A DNA stretch of 64,000 nucleotides from MGIIb-O3 sp046710875 (GTDB taxonomy: Archaea; Thermoplasmatota; Poseidoniia; Poseidoniales; Thalassarchaeaceae). Position numbers and translations under genes: made by a program. Of this stretch, positions 44,090-53,543 are shown one piece after another; position 1 is the stretch's first letter; every line of letters begins with the position of its first letter. A model generated the notes under the pieces. That model was given only the letters and a program-made list of their open reading frames with translations, was not told the DNA's origin and searched no databases. Location: positions 10,203 through 74,202 of the forward strand of contig JBKEHQ010000002.1 of the NCBI GenBank assembly GCA_046710875.1, written 5' to 3'.

Positions 44090-45253
44090 TCAAAAATTTC
44101 TATCTATGAGCATTGCGACAGCATTTCCTCCGCCGAGACAAATAGTTACAATTCCTAATTTCCCCGCAGTTCTTTCTAATGCGTTTACTAATGTCATCAA
44201 ACATCTGGTCCCAGTGGCACCTAATGGATGTCCAATTGCAACAGCACCGCCATGCGGGTTGAATTTTTCTTCAGGAATATTCAACTCTTTTTGGACCGCG
44301 CAAGAAGCAGCAGCAAAAGCTTCATTATGTTCTAATATATCTATGTCCCCAATCTTAAGTGAATTCCTACTAAGTAACATTTCTACTGCATATATTGGCG
44401 CAGACATGACCTTTTCTGGCGCAACTCCTGAAGTCACATAGTCAATTATTCTGGCAATAACTGGGAGATTATGTTTTTCGACTGCTTCGTTTGAAGCAAT
44501 TAACACTGCTGAAGCACCATCGGATAACTGACTAGCATTTCCCGCAGTCACTTGACCATCGATATTAAATATTGTTCTCAAATTACTAAGCCTTTCCATG
44601 TTTGTACTGGGACGTATTCCTTCGTCCTCAATTATGCCATTTACTTCAAAAGTTTCACTGTTTAACCATCCTTGGTTCCATGCATTGTTAGCAAGAAAAT
44701 GAGATTTTACAGCAAATTCATCAGATTTTTCTCTTGTTATATTAAAATCTTTTGCAACAGTTTCACCGGTATTTCCCATCATTTCTCCTGAATATGCATC
44801 CTTCAACCCATCATTGGATAGTATTGATTCTAAATCAGAAAAATTGAATGAACTTTCTTTAGATGGTTTTCTAATAAAATAAGGTGCATTGCTCATTGAC
44901 TCCATTCCTCCAGCAATTATGAGATCAGCCATCTTGGATCGAATTTCCGTTGCACCTATCATTACTGCTTTCAAACTTGAACCACAAACTTTGTTTATTG
45001 TAGTACATGGCGTTTGAAATGGCATTCCTGCATTTAATGCGGCCTGTCTAGCAGGTGCCTGGCCTACTCCTGCTTGCAATACTTGACCCATGTATACTTG
45101 ATCTATGAAATTATTTTTTGGATCAATATTTGACCTTTTAAATATCTCTTTTATGACCATTGTTCCAAGTTCTGTGGCACTGTATTTAGACAATGACCCT
45201 CGAAATTTTCCAACAGGAGTTCTTGCATACGCGCATATGTTTACTCCTTCCAT
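44090..45253 (-). CDS. Acetyl-CoA acetyltransferase (thiolase)
   Basis: A 387-residue thiolase from ATG 45253; the frame is open for 27 more codons upstream, but these overlap the tryptophan dioxygenase gene and lie outside the family. The nucleophile is Cys90 (NKVCGSSLKAV), with His in HNEAFAA, the HPLGATGTR block and Cys in CLGGGNAVAM. It condenses two acetyl-CoA molecules or cleaves acetoacetyl-CoA, serving isoprenoid lipid synthesis or fatty/amino acid breakdown. Length and motifs are the usual ones. It is 52 bases after the dioxygenase gene. Confidence 0.92.
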   Translation of the reverse strand: MEGVNICAYARTPVGKFRGSLSKYSATELGTMVIKEIFKRSNIDPKNNFIDQVYMGQVLQAGVGQAPARQAALNAGMPFQTPCTTINKVCGSSLKAVMIGATEIRSKMADLIIAGGMESMSNAPYFIRKPSKESSFNFSDLESILSNDGLKDAYSGEMMGNTGETVAKDFNITREKSDEFAVKSHFLANNAWNQGWLNSETFEVNGIIEDEGIRPSTNMERLSNLRTIFNIDGQVTAGNASQLSDGASAVLIASNEAVEKHNLPVIARIIDYVTSGVAPEKVMSAPIYAVEMLLSRNSLKIGDIDILEHNEAFAAASCAVQKELNIPEEKFNPHGGAVAIGHPLGATGTRCLMTLVNALERTAGKLGIVTICLGGGNAVAMLIDRNF

Positions 45254-45305
45254 AAATGGTCCGAAAAGAACATTGGTATTCAATAGTACGATTGATATTA
45301 TATAT

Positions 45306-46379
45306 TCAAATCTTCGAGTCAGAATTATAACCATAAAATTCGGAGTTTTTCAATTCAGGTCTATTTTGAGGTTTTATCAAAATAGTCCTTACTCCCCATA
45401 AATCTTTGAAGATACGGTATTTACTAGTCTCATCTAAATAATCAACCCCACTTGACCCTCCAGTGCCTACTCTTCTCCCCATTATTCTCTCAACCATTCT
45501 AGCATGCGAATGCCACCACTTTCCAATCGACTCTTCTAATTCAACAATTGCATCAATTAATTTTCTTGGCCAAGTTAGTAATGGTAATTCACGATATGAC
45601 TCTATGAATAATAAACCAGCCCTAGTTCTACTTACTTTACCATCTGGTTTTAGGAAATCAATGGCACTTTTATGGCCCATTTCTATCCTTTCAACCATTC
45701 TTGTATTTGGATCATTTTTACCATAGAGACTTTCTCCATGATTTTTATGAGATTCTAAATGTTCATTTACATAATCTTCAACATTCCTTTCGTCGTTTTC
45801 GCTGCCATAAACAGATCCCATTATCGGCGTCCTTTCAATCCAATCCATCAACGAATCTACTAATGATTTTTGGCTCATCAAATCTTCTAAACGATTTAAT
45901 ATTACAGTAGCTTCTTCATTATCTATTGCTGCTTTCCTAAATCCTTCTATGGGATCCATTCCTCCCAATCTGTCCTCATTTTTTAATCCGAGAAGTATTT
46001 CAAATTCTCTCATTTGATATGATTCAAATCCTGAAGCAGTACCCAATCCATCTCTAAATGATAAAAATCCCTGAGGAGACAAAGTTTCTAACACTCCCCA
46101 TTGATTTGCCATTAGTCTAAATATTTCTGTAGTTCGCCCTAAATGATCTACGGATAGAGGAATATCAATCTCCGAAACATTATTTTGATCAAGTATATTA
46201 CGTACTTCGATAAGCTCAGTAATAATCTGTTTGAACCACAATTCAAAAGTTTGATGGACTATGATAAAATGCATCTCATCATTTGAAACTCCTCTTTCTT
46301 CAGCCTGAAGTTTTAATAAAGCAGGTAGTTGTAAATATTCACCATAAGTCCAATTTTTACTCTCCGGGTTACCACTCAT
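45306..46379 (-). CDS. kynA: Tryptophan 2,3-dioxygenase
   Basis: A 357-residue heme dioxygenase that opens the indole ring of L-tryptophan to N-formylkynurenine. The family start WTYGEYLQLPALLKLQ, the active-site helix EMHFIIVHQTFELWFKQI (with the catalytic His of HQTFE), and FLSFRDGLGTASGFESYQMREFE are all present, as is the later GTGGSSGVDYL. It is longer than most bacterial forms, which average about 280 residues. No kynurenine formamidase or kynureninase is seen nearby, so the following steps must be encoded elsewhere. It diverges from the acetyltransferase gene. Confidence 0.93.
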   Translation of the reverse strand: MSGNPESKNWTYGEYLQLPALLKLQAEERGVSNDEMHFIIVHQTFELWFKQIITELIEVRNILDQNNVSEIDIPLSVDHLGRTTEIFRLMANQWGVLETLSPQGFLSFRDGLGTASGFESYQMREFEILLGLKNEDRLGGMDPIEGFRKAAIDNEEATVILNRLEDLMSQKSLVDSLMDWIERTPIMGSVYGSENDERNVEDYVNEHLESHKNHGESLYGKNDPNTRMVERIEMGHKSAIDFLKPDGKVSRTRAGLLFIESYRELPLLTWPRKLIDAIVELEESIGKWWHSHARMVERIMGRRVGTGGSSGVDYLDETSKYRIFKDLWGVRTILIKPQNRPELKNSEFYGYNSDSKI

Positions 46380-46391
46380 GACCCCCGGATT

Positions 46392-47048
46392 ATGTTTCGG
46401 TTTGAAGTATTACCCCTTTTTAGAAAGTTACAAATGCAATCTACTATCCTAATAGGTACACGGGAGAGAAGAGTTTTGATAGAAAAAAAATTTAATTATG
46501 AACTTCCATATCCAATTTTAATGATTGATGGCAATCTTGAATTACATCAAATGACCATTGAACATAAAGAAGAACTTTTTTTATTAATTGATAATAACCG
46601 TAATTATCTCAGAAAATGGTTACCTTGGGTAGATGATATTAAATCAGTTTTAGACGAAGAAAATTTCATAAAAAGTACTTTGAATGATTATTCTCAGGGA
46701 CGAGGAATTCACTATGAAATAGTACATGATGGGCAAATTGTAGGCAATATAGGTTTAAATTGGATTGATTACAATAATCGCTCCTGTGGAGTTGGCTATT
46801 GGCTGGCTGAAAAATATACTGGTAATGGCATAATAACAAAATGTTGCAAACGTCTAATGGAACATTGTTTTTATGACCTAAATTTTCATCGTTTTGTCTT
46901 GGAAGTTGCAGTTAATAATACGCCGAGTATAAAAGTTGCAAATAGATTAGGAATGCGTCTAGAAGGAAAATCTATAGATAGAGAATGGTTATATGACCAT
47001 TTCACTGATTCTTTATTATATGCAATAACGATTGTTGAAATTAATTAA
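46392..47048 (+). CDS. GNAT acetyltransferase (RimJ/RimL-like)
   Basis: A GNAT-fold N-acetyltransferase of the RimJ/RimL/ribosomal-protein-serine type: ELHQMTIEHKEELFLLIDNNRNYLRKWLPWVD, then GNIGLNWID, VGYWLAEKYTGNGIITKCCKRLM (the acetyl-CoA loop) and NTPSIKVANRLGMRLEG. The full frame is 218 residues, but the true start is uncertain: the divergent dioxygenase begins only 12 bases away, too little for two promoters, and TTG 46476 is preceded by GGGAGAGAAG and would start near the normal family N-terminus. It likely acetylates the N-terminus of a protein or a small amine. Confidence 0.82.
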   Translation: MFRFEVLPLFRKLQMQSTILIGTRERRVLIEKKFNYELPYPILMIDGNLELHQMTIEHKEELFLLIDNNRNYLRKWLPWVDDIKSVLDEENFIKSTLNDYSQGRGIHYEIVHDGQIVGNIGLNWIDYNNRSCGVGYWLAEKYTGNGIITKCCKRLMEHCFYDLNFHRFVLEVAVNNTPSIKVANRLGMRLEGKSIDREWLYDHFTDSLLYAITIVEIN

Positions 47049-49186
47049 GGGATCAGGCCGTGATTTTGTATTGAGCATCCGCCGGGAGGTAAACAGGATA
47101 ATACATCATCTTGAGATAGGCCAGTCATTTTGGCAATTTTATTTGCTATTGTTTCCTTTTTTTCTTTGCTAGGAATTATTTTAGCCCAGCGAGGAAAAAT
47201 CTTTGATATCGTTTCTGCAGTTCCTACTATGGGTAATGGTACTCCATTTATTACACCAATTCCCATTCCCAATTCAAGCTTTATGTCCTTGTACCAATTT
47301 CGTTTTCCTCTCACAACAAAAGATCCTCTGCCCAAAGATTCTCCACTTTCTGTAGTCTTTGATACTTGACTTGGTCTTGCATGAAATACGGTTGCTGAAG
47401 CATTACCGCTCCCCCACGCTCTTGACCAACAAACAGCAAGTTGTGCTGCCTCTTGATGCGTTTCAGTTGGTAATTCACGTGCATCTTCAATTCCTCCAGA
47501 TATATTTTGCACTATCTTAAGAGACATGACTCCTTCTGGTATATTGTCAGAAGTAAAATCATTTACTTCAAAACCTTCATTTAATTTTAGTGAACATGAT
47601 GGCGCTCCGTGAAGGTCTGCGTGAAAATATAGGTCATTCGAACTTAGATGTTTTTTTACTATATTGTCATTTCCTTTTGCATCATTGCCACCAATTATTA
47701 AATTTCCATTCGCCAATATTCCCCAGCGAAATTTTTCAAACCAAAATTTCTTGTTTCTTTTTGAGCTTTTAAGTCTACCTGCAGCTGCATTTTTTGCAGC
47801 CCTTTTTTCTTCCATATTCTTAGATGATTCTGTATTTTCTAAGGCCTTTTTTGCGCCTATGGCTTTATTTTTCTGCGATCTAGCATCTTCAAAATATCTT
47901 TGTGCATTTTGATGGACATTTTTATCAACTTCTAAAGTTATGCTCGCACCAGGATCACCATCCTCGTCGGGGAGGTATGCAACTATAGTTCGTTTAGCAG
48001 GATTTATTTTACCGATCCAAGATATATTTTTTAATTTAATCTCTATTGATTGCCAACTTTCGTTTTTAATTGCAATATTGAATTGTCCAAGAATATCGTC
48101 AACATGGCCCCAATTATCTTGAATTGATTTGCCAAGTTCTTGGTTTATAGTGGCACGTTGTATGAATCTGTCTATTGCTAAACTTTGCTGCTCTGACCTT
48201 CTGGTTAATTTAGCCCTTCTCTCGCCGTCCCCTTTCCCCGAACTTACTAATTTTTCTTCCTCACGCCTGATGAATGCCGCAGCATCATGAATCCCATAAA
48301 TTAAATCAAAACATGAGGAAAGAGATTCTATTTCAAAGATATTATTATTTTCTAAATAAGGAATATTTATTGGACATACTTCAATTATTGTCTCTGCTAA
48401 CAAATCTCTGTCTTCTGTATCGGGGTTCAAATTTGTCCATTTTTCTAGGGAGGCTTTACTATCTAACCATATCTTAACCGTCTTGTTACTATCAAGTTCA
48501 TTAACCATTAAATTTATTGATTTTTCCAAAGAATCTCTATCTTCTAGGGACAATAGATTGGAAATTATAGATTCTTCCAAATCAGCATTTGAGCATGCAA
48601 TACTTCCATATAAAGCTCCAAAATTTGCCCTAACAGCAAGAGTTCTAATCAAATTATGCTCACTTTCATCTAATAATTGATCAAGCGCAATCCTATCTAA
48701 TTTCCTAGGATTTAATGAGGCAGGCGGAGTGGTATATTCTAGTCCCTTTTTTATTATTCTAGTTGAATAATTGACGTGAGTGAGTGGTTGAATAATTATT
48801 CCTGCACTGTCTACTAATAACACGTTGCCATCTCTAAATAATTCTATTATTATCCTAATTTCACCTATTCCCCTTTCAAAAACAAGTTCTATTATTCTAT
48901 CAAATCCATATTGATTAACTTCCATAAGTCTAGCATTATTGAGGTGCTTTCTGATTAACATTGCAAACTGTGAAGGGTTTGATGGCATCGGCCTATCCCT
49001 TTGGGACGTGTATATTCTCTTGCCTCTGACGATTACTAAATCTGTTGAGGGTAGGCCTTTTCGATTCATTTTCAGTACAATCTGCTCATAATGCGGCTGA
49101 TATGCCTTTCTCATTCTAGCGCCAATCATGGCTTCAAGCTCTTTTACAATCCTCGCGACATCGAAAGATGAGAACTTGTCGCGCAT
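47045..49186 (-). CDS. rqcH: RqcH/NFACT-family ribosome rescue factor
   Basis: About 713 residues from ATG 49186; the frame continues 11 codons upstream. The NFACT family (Rqc2, NEMF, RqcH) binds the 50S subunit with peptidyl-tRNA still attached and recruits tRNA-Ala to add alanine tails that mark stalled chains. Conserved residues are Asp9 (SSFDVARI) and the Asp96-Arg97 pair (YGFDRII), then a long coiled coil and the C-terminal NFACT-R domain FRWGILANGNLIIGGNDAKGND. It is last in a minus-strand run with an alpha/beta hydrolase and a Nudix-MBL gene, and its end overlaps the convergent acetyltransferase gene by four bases. Confidence 0.9.
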   Translation of the reverse strand: MRDKFSSFDVARIVKELEAMIGARMRKAYQPHYEQIVLKMNRKGLPSTDLVIVRGKRIYTSQRDRPMPSNPSQFAMLIRKHLNNARLMEVNQYGFDRIIELVFERGIGEIRIIIELFRDGNVLLVDSAGIIIQPLTHVNYSTRIIKKGLEYTTPPASLNPRKLDRIALDQLLDESEHNLIRTLAVRANFGALYGSIACSNADLEESIISNLLSLEDRDSLEKSINLMVNELDSNKTVKIWLDSKASLEKWTNLNPDTEDRDLLAETIIEVCPINIPYLENNNIFEIESLSSCFDLIYGIHDAAAFIRREEEKLVSSGKGDGERRAKLTRRSEQQSLAIDRFIQRATINQELGKSIQDNWGHVDDILGQFNIAIKNESWQSIEIKLKNISWIGKINPAKRTIVAYLPDEDGDPGASITLEVDKNVHQNAQRYFEDARSQKNKAIGAKKALENTESSKNMEEKRAAKNAAAGRLKSSKRNKKFWFEKFRWGILANGNLIIGGNDAKGNDNIVKKHLSSNDLYFHADLHGAPSCSLKLNEGFEVNDFTSDNIPEGVMSLKIVQNISGGIEDARELPTETHQEAAQLAVCWSRAWGSGNASATVFHARPSQVSKTTESGESLGRGSFVVRGKRNWYKDIKLELGMGIGVINGVPLPIVGTAETISKIFPRWAKIIPSKEKKETIANKIAKMTGLSQDDVLSCLPPGGCSIQNHGLIP

Positions 49187-49242
49187 ACCTATATCGCATC
49201 CTAATAAGAAGTCATACATCAGTCAATCGCTTGAATACTTTT

Positions 49243-50100
49243 TTATTCTATCAAATTATGGAAATTTTCAATTTCTTTCAAAACTTCAGATTCATGGGTA
49301 TATTGATTGCTGGGAACATTAATCATGGTACAATTAGGCAATGAATCATTAATTCTATGGATCCCATCTATTGCGTGTAATTTATCTGATTCAGCACATA
49401 AAATCGCACAAGGGATTAAAGTTTTTTCAAAATTTAAATTCATATTATATGTTATATTTGCCCTTGCCGATAGTAACATTCTCCAAAGATCTTGAGAATT
49501 AAACACCCTTCGATATCTTATCCGCTGCCCTTCTTCTTTGACTCTTTTTTCGACTGCGAATAATACTATTTTCGTTAATAATGGATACGTAAATTTAGGT
49601 ACTGGAAACTTTAGGAATAAATTAGCCCATATTGGGGGCCTAAAATTTATATTTGGGCCAATTAGAATTGATGACCTTCCTCCGATTAGTTCTTTTTGAT
49701 AACCATTTAGTAATATTGTGGAGCCCAATGATGAAGAAAACCAATCTATTTTTTCCTTTTTCAACTTTAAAAAATTAATAACTTTAAAAATATCTTTTGA
49801 ATGAACATCCATCTCAAAATCTTTTTTTGTAATTTTTCTAGTTATCCTGGCACTTTTCTTCTCTCTTGTTTCTATGTATAGAATTGTTCTTCTTGAAGTC
49901 CATTCCGATAAAAGTGGCCTCCATCCTTCAAAAACCGACCCCCATCCGGGAATCATAACTAAAGTATTTTCAGATTCATTTATTGAATTCAAAGGAACCC
50001 ATTTTAAAACTCTTAATGATACTTCGTCCTCAACATTTACATAAATTTCTGAGCACTTTGAACCTTCTAAGTAAGGAACGCCACCCCATTCCTCTTTCAC
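49243..50100 (-). CDS. Alpha/beta hydrolase
   Basis: A 285-residue alpha/beta-hydrolase. The oxyanion-hole start MIPGWGSVFEGWRPL, the nucleophile elbow FSSSLGS (Ser124, with Ser replacing the first Gly of GxSxG), the acid in CAESDKLHA and the His in YTHESEV make up a complete Ser-Asp-His set. There is no signal peptide, so it acts in the cytoplasm. The substrate is not evident. GTG 50100 is used. It stands 15 bases after the Nudix-MBL gene and 56 before rqcH on one strand. Confidence 0.8.
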   Translation of the reverse strand: MKEEWGGVPYLEGSKCSEIYVNVEDEVSLRVLKWVPLNSINESENTLVMIPGWGSVFEGWRPLLSEWTSRRTILYIETREKKSARITRKITKKDFEMDVHSKDIFKVINFLKLKKEKIDWFSSSLGSTILLNGYQKELIGGRSSILIGPNINFRPPIWANLFLKFPVPKFTYPLLTKIVLFAVEKRVKEEGQRIRYRRVFNSQDLWRMLLSARANITYNMNLNFEKTLIPCAILCAESDKLHAIDGIHRINDSLPNCTMINVPSNQYTHESEVLKEIENFHNLIE

Positions 50101-50115
50101 AGTTTTTGCGAAGTG

Positions 50116-51660
50116 TCAGTACAAATAATAGTGCCTATCTACTTCTTTTATTTTTTCTTCCTCGATAAGTAATTTTAGATGTGCTAAAACCTGATCTTCA
50201 GCCAATGTTAAATTTACTCCTCTTTCATTCAAGTAAACAAGTTGGCTGATTTTATTAAGATCAATTTGGCCACTACTTACAATATCGAATATTTTGTTAT
50301 GCCTATTTTTCCTATGTTCGATATATTTACTTAATAATTTATCAGGATTTGCAATCAATGGACCGTGTCCGGGAAATAACATCTTTGGTTTCATATTTTT
50401 CAATCTTTCTAAACCATGTATATATTTTCCCATATCTCCTTCTCCTGAAGGAACTAAAATACTCCCAACTCCAACGCAATTATCTCCACTGACTATGCCA
50501 GATTCACCTATGATGCATATGTGTCCAGGGCAATGTCCAGAGGTTTCAATAATTGACCAAGATGTTTTCCCAGATGGGCCATTTAGTGTAAAATCATCTC
50601 CTTCAGATATTACTGACGTTTCCATGCCGTTAGGAATAATTTTTTTTGTTTCCTCACTTATCCAAATTGGTGCTTGATAAATTTTGGAAATTTTACTTAA
50701 ATCACCAATATGATCAGGATGACGGTGAGTATATATTGTTGCGATTATCTTAGATCCAGAATCAGTAACTTCTTTAATTTTACTTGCTAAATCGATTAGA
50801 GAATCATTTGTTTTTGCTGCAGGGTCGACAATAACTCTATCTCCCCCCTCTTCTCCAAGAATATAGCAATTAGTATGCGTAGCAGGCGGTAATGTTTTTG
50901 TCCTAAGGGGCAGGCATTCTACATCTGGAGAAAACTCTATTCTGTGATATCCAGATGGTCTCTTTTTTGACAATATCTCGCAAGCAAATTTGATACTATT
51001 TGTATTTTCAATTTCATTAACTAGGTCTTTAATTAGCGTAACTATGGGGGGAGGCAATCTTATTTCATTCATTTTCCATGAATTCAATAATAAAATTGGA
51101 TTCCACCATCTAAACTCATCAAACTCTGACCTACCTGGGGGAAAAGTCGGTTCTAATTCTGTATTACTAATTTCTACATGAAAAAACTTATTTTTGAATC
51201 TGATTGGTGCAAATGGAGGAGTCACTCTTTCAGATATTACTTTAGCATCAAATTTACTTATTAGTATCTCTTTATTTTCAATATTTTTTGCCCAGTTCTC
51301 TTTTTCTTTACAAATACTTTCTCTTATTTTATGATTAATTTTAATCATTTTTCCATCTTCATTTGGAGTAAATCCAACTTCTTCAACAAGTTCACGAAGT
51401 AAAGCAATAGCAGCAATTCTGTCTTCACCCATGGTGGTTAAGAAGTTAGGATGATTTTCACCAAATTTAATATCTACTTTACTTATTCCTCCTCCGGGAA
51501 ATGACCAAAAATCAGGGAACGACGGCATCTCTGAGACTCTATGCCCTAACAAAATCTCATGATGATTATTTATACTTCTGCTTATTACAGCCGAAGCAGA
51601 TAATTTTGGTTCACTAACATTGGTTTTTGGCATCACAAAACCTAGTGGAGTCTCGCCCAT
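50116..51660 (-). CDS. Nudix hydrolase fused to MBL-fold (LACTB2-like) hydrolase
   Basis: A 514-residue fusion. The N-terminal part is a Nudix domain (FWSFPGGGI 51-59, then LLRELVEEVGF 87-97) in which the usual GX5EX7REUXEEXGU box is split by about 20 inserted residues. After a linker a metallo-beta-lactamase domain has THRHPDH (311-317) with the zinc set His312, His314, Asp316, His317, then SGHCPGH, VSGDNC and FPGHGPLI, ending with a winged-helix-like tail as in LACTB2 endoribonucleases. The pair of activities suggests action on a nucleotide-derived or acyl-CoA substrate, or on RNA; the sequence does not decide. Confidence 0.85.
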   Translation of the reverse strand: MGETPLGFVMPKTNVSEPKLSASAVISRSINNHHEILLGHRVSEMPSFPDFWSFPGGGISKVDIKFGENHPNFLTTMGEDRIAAIALLRELVEEVGFTPNEDGKMIKINHKIRESICKEKENWAKNIENKEILISKFDAKVISERVTPPFAPIRFKNKFFHVEISNTELEPTFPPGRSEFDEFRWWNPILLLNSWKMNEIRLPPPIVTLIKDLVNEIENTNSIKFACEILSKKRPSGYHRIEFSPDVECLPLRTKTLPPATHTNCYILGEEGGDRVIVDPAAKTNDSLIDLASKIKEVTDSGSKIIATIYTHRHPDHIGDLSKISKIYQAPIWISEETKKIIPNGMETSVISEGDDFTLNGPSGKTSWSIIETSGHCPGHICIIGESGIVSGDNCVGVGSILVPSGEGDMGKYIHGLERLKNMKPKMLFPGHGPLIANPDKLLSKYIEHRKNRHNKIFDIVSSGQIDLNKISQLVYLNERGVNLTLAEDQVLAHLKLLIEEEKIKEVDRHYYLY

Positions 51661-51798
51661 GCTGTCTCGAAGTGGCGCCTAACTTCAAACCCACTACAAA
51701 AATGATTGAATAGGGTACCTCCTCTTGGATGTTTAGGGGAGATACCCCATCTCTTATTTTTAAAATATCAACAATCACATAATTGAGAGGAATATACT

Positions 51799-51978
51799 TT
51801 GAAGCCACCCGAAACAATAGAAGAAGAATTAGCAATAATGGCGGAAGCAATTGAAGCAGGGATTGATCCATTCAAACCTCTAAAAAACCCTTCTAAAATA
51901 GGAAAATTAGCATTAGGTTGGTTCATGATTATACTAATGGTTAGTTGGGCATCGCAAATATTATATCATTCTCTTTGA
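51799..51978 (+). CDS. Small single-helix membrane protein, 59 aa
   Basis: From TTG 51799, preceded by GAGAGG with a gap of 8 bases, to TGA 51978. The N-terminal half is acidic and helical (ETIEEELAIMAEAIEAGIDP), then a basic patch KPLKNPSKIGK, then one membrane helix LALGWFMIILMVSWASQILY and a short end, giving a Glu-rich head with a C-terminal anchor (inside-positive). It lies 50 bases before the M14-carboxypeptidase gene. No family is recognised; the ribosome site, amphipathic head and complete anchor argue for a real gene. Confidence 0.58.
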   Translation: MKPPETIEEELAIMAEAIEAGIDPFKPLKNPSKIGKLALGWFMIILMVSWASQILYHSL

Positions 51979-52027
51979 TGACGTACTTAATGCAAATGAT
52001 TCTAGGTAGTAACCCCTACAGGATACT

Positions 52028-53404
52028 ATGGGGCGCTCCTTGGTTGCTATTGCATTAGTAACGTTATTTATTACTTCAGCCGCTCCTATCATCAATGCAC
52101 AAGTAGGGCAACCTGACATTGTTCAGGAACACTGGTATCATACTTATGCCACTTTAACATTAGATGTTAACGAGTGGGCTGATGATTTTCCGACAATTGT
52201 TGACTTAATTAGTGCCGGACAAACTGAGATGGGCAGGAATCTCTGGGTCTTACGAATTTCTGATTGGAGTGTCGAAACGAAACCAAATGGGATGGACAAA
52301 GATGTAGTTTACATTGATGGAGGCCATCATGGTAATGAGCACCTTGGAACAGAACTAGCATTCCTAACTGCAGAATATTATATTGAGGGTTGGGCCGAAG
52401 GTAATCAAGAAGTAATCGACATTCTAAAAACAACCGAATTACATATCCTCATAATGCTAAATGCTGATGGAAATGATCTTGATACGAGATGGAACGTCAA
52501 TCAGGTAGATTTGAATAGAAATTATGATCATTTTTGGAATAATTGCCCCCCAAATAATCCTACACAACCTGGAAGTAGCGCTTTTAGTGAATCTGAAACT
52601 CTCGCTAATTCAGTTTACATGAACACCGTAGTCCCCGATGCCGACCTATATGTTACCATGCATACTGGAGTATGGATTATGCTATATCCTTGGGGAAGAT
52701 GGCCAGCACAACCATCGGATAGGGAGTTATTCCATTTTATCAGAGATGATGTTAATAATAATATTTCTGATATCCCTATTCAGAATGCAAATCAAGGACT
52801 TTATCCAAATTGCGGGACTAGTAGGGATTACGGTTACGGAGTAATGGGATATCCGACATTTACTTTTGAAACAGATGATGAACAATTTTTACTTGGATCA
52901 GTAGAAGCTCTATCTGATAGATTAGGTGAAGAATTGAATGTGATGAAATATTTGATACAGAATGTTTGGTATTGGCGCGCACGCTTAGTAGCAGAAGATA
53001 TAGAAATTAAGGAAAACTTTCTCTCAGCCCGCGTTTCTAATCTTGGCCATTCAAGTACTGCAAATGCAACCTTTCACTATTCTGATATGACTGGTGAGTT
53101 ATTGTGGCATTCAGAAACTTTTGGAGTAAATGCAACCAATGAATCAAATGTAATATTCAATACTAATAATCTTACTTTGGTTGATGATGGTATTTGGAGT
53201 ATTCACTATCAAAAGAGAGTGATAAGTTCATCACAGTGGGTAGAGGAATTAATCGATGAATCAACCATCAAGGTCCAATCAAAAAGTAAAGTTTTCCTTC
53301 CAGCACCCTCTTTAATGATTTATGCAGTATCAATACTAACTGCTGCAATAACTAGTAGAAAAAATCAGAATACTCAAACGAAGAGTAATAATTTTATCAA
53401 CTAA
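52028..53404 (+). CDS. Secreted M14 zinc carboxypeptidase
   Basis: A 458-residue exported metallocarboxypeptidase. The signal peptide (VAIALVTLFITSAAPIINA) is followed by the M14 domain: zinc ligands His101 and Glu104 in GGHHGNEHLG, third ligand His in TMHTGVW, substrate Arg/Asn in DLNRNYDHFW and the catalytic Glu in FTFETDDEQ. A beta-sandwich (about residues 330-430) precedes a hydrophobic C-terminal segment (PSLMIYAVSILTAAI) with a basic tail, so the enzyme is tethered to the outside of the membrane. It removes C-terminal residues from external peptides, consistent with a peptide-scavenging lifestyle. ATG 52028 has a GGATACT upstream. Confidence 0.92.
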   Translation: MGRSLVAIALVTLFITSAAPIINAQVGQPDIVQEHWYHTYATLTLDVNEWADDFPTIVDLISAGQTEMGRNLWVLRISDWSVETKPNGMDKDVVYIDGGHHGNEHLGTELAFLTAEYYIEGWAEGNQEVIDILKTTELHILIMLNADGNDLDTRWNVNQVDLNRNYDHFWNNCPPNNPTQPGSSAFSESETLANSVYMNTVVPDADLYVTMHTGVWIMLYPWGRWPAQPSDRELFHFIRDDVNNNISDIPIQNANQGLYPNCGTSRDYGYGVMGYPTFTFETDDEQFLLGSVEALSDRLGEELNVMKYLIQNVWYWRARLVAEDIEIKENFLSARVSNLGHSSTANATFHYSDMTGELLWHSETFGVNATNESNVIFNTNNLTLVDDGIWSIHYQKRVISSSQWVEELIDESTIKVQSKSKVFLPAPSLMIYAVSILTAAITSRKNQNTQTKSNNFIN

Positions 53405-53413
53405 TCATTTTTT
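53405..53413 (+). terminator. T-run after the M14 gene
   Basis: Six T residues (53408-53413) follow the stop codon of the carboxypeptidase gene by a few bases; archaeal RNA polymerase terminates at such runs. It marks the end of the AT-rich native segment before the G+C-richer DNA. Confidence 0.4.
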
Positions 53414-53472
53414 ATTAATTCAATGCATTGGCTCGCTGTGGTTCACCGCTGACGCTACGGATTTCTATCACT

Positions 53473-53515
53473 AAACGCATGGGCCCCATCCATCCACCGG
53501 TAATCGGAAGGGTAG
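53473..53515. repeat. Left copy of a flanking imperfect repeat
   Basis: AAACGCATGGGC at 53473-53484, then a diverged stretch, then ATCCACCGGTAATCGGAAGGGTA (53493-53515). The right copy is at 55255-55299. Twelve identical bases start the repeat and 21 of the last 23 match. The stretch 53405-53660 is otherwise without a convincing gene; 53521-53580 has 33 G/C in 60 bases against 18 of 60 at 52741-52800. A hairpin ACCGAG-CAGTCA-CTCGGT (53526-53543) lies just after the repeat. Confidence 0.65.
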
Positions 53516-53525
53516 GGAAACCACT

Positions 53526-53543
53526 ACCGAGCAGTCACTCGGT
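53526..53543. other. Hairpin beside the left repeat
   Basis: ACCGAG (53526-53531) and CTCGGT (53538-53543) pair perfectly around a 6-base loop; a further C-G and T-G pair extend it outward. It may be a terminator for the incoming minus-strand aldo/keto reductase message or a mobile-element remnant. Confidence 0.35.

Noticed and set aside
51614..51871. Minus-strand frame of 85 residues upstream of the Nudix-MBL gene
   Set aside because: It runs antisense over the 59-residue gene and overlaps the start of the Nudix-MBL gene in another frame; no family features.
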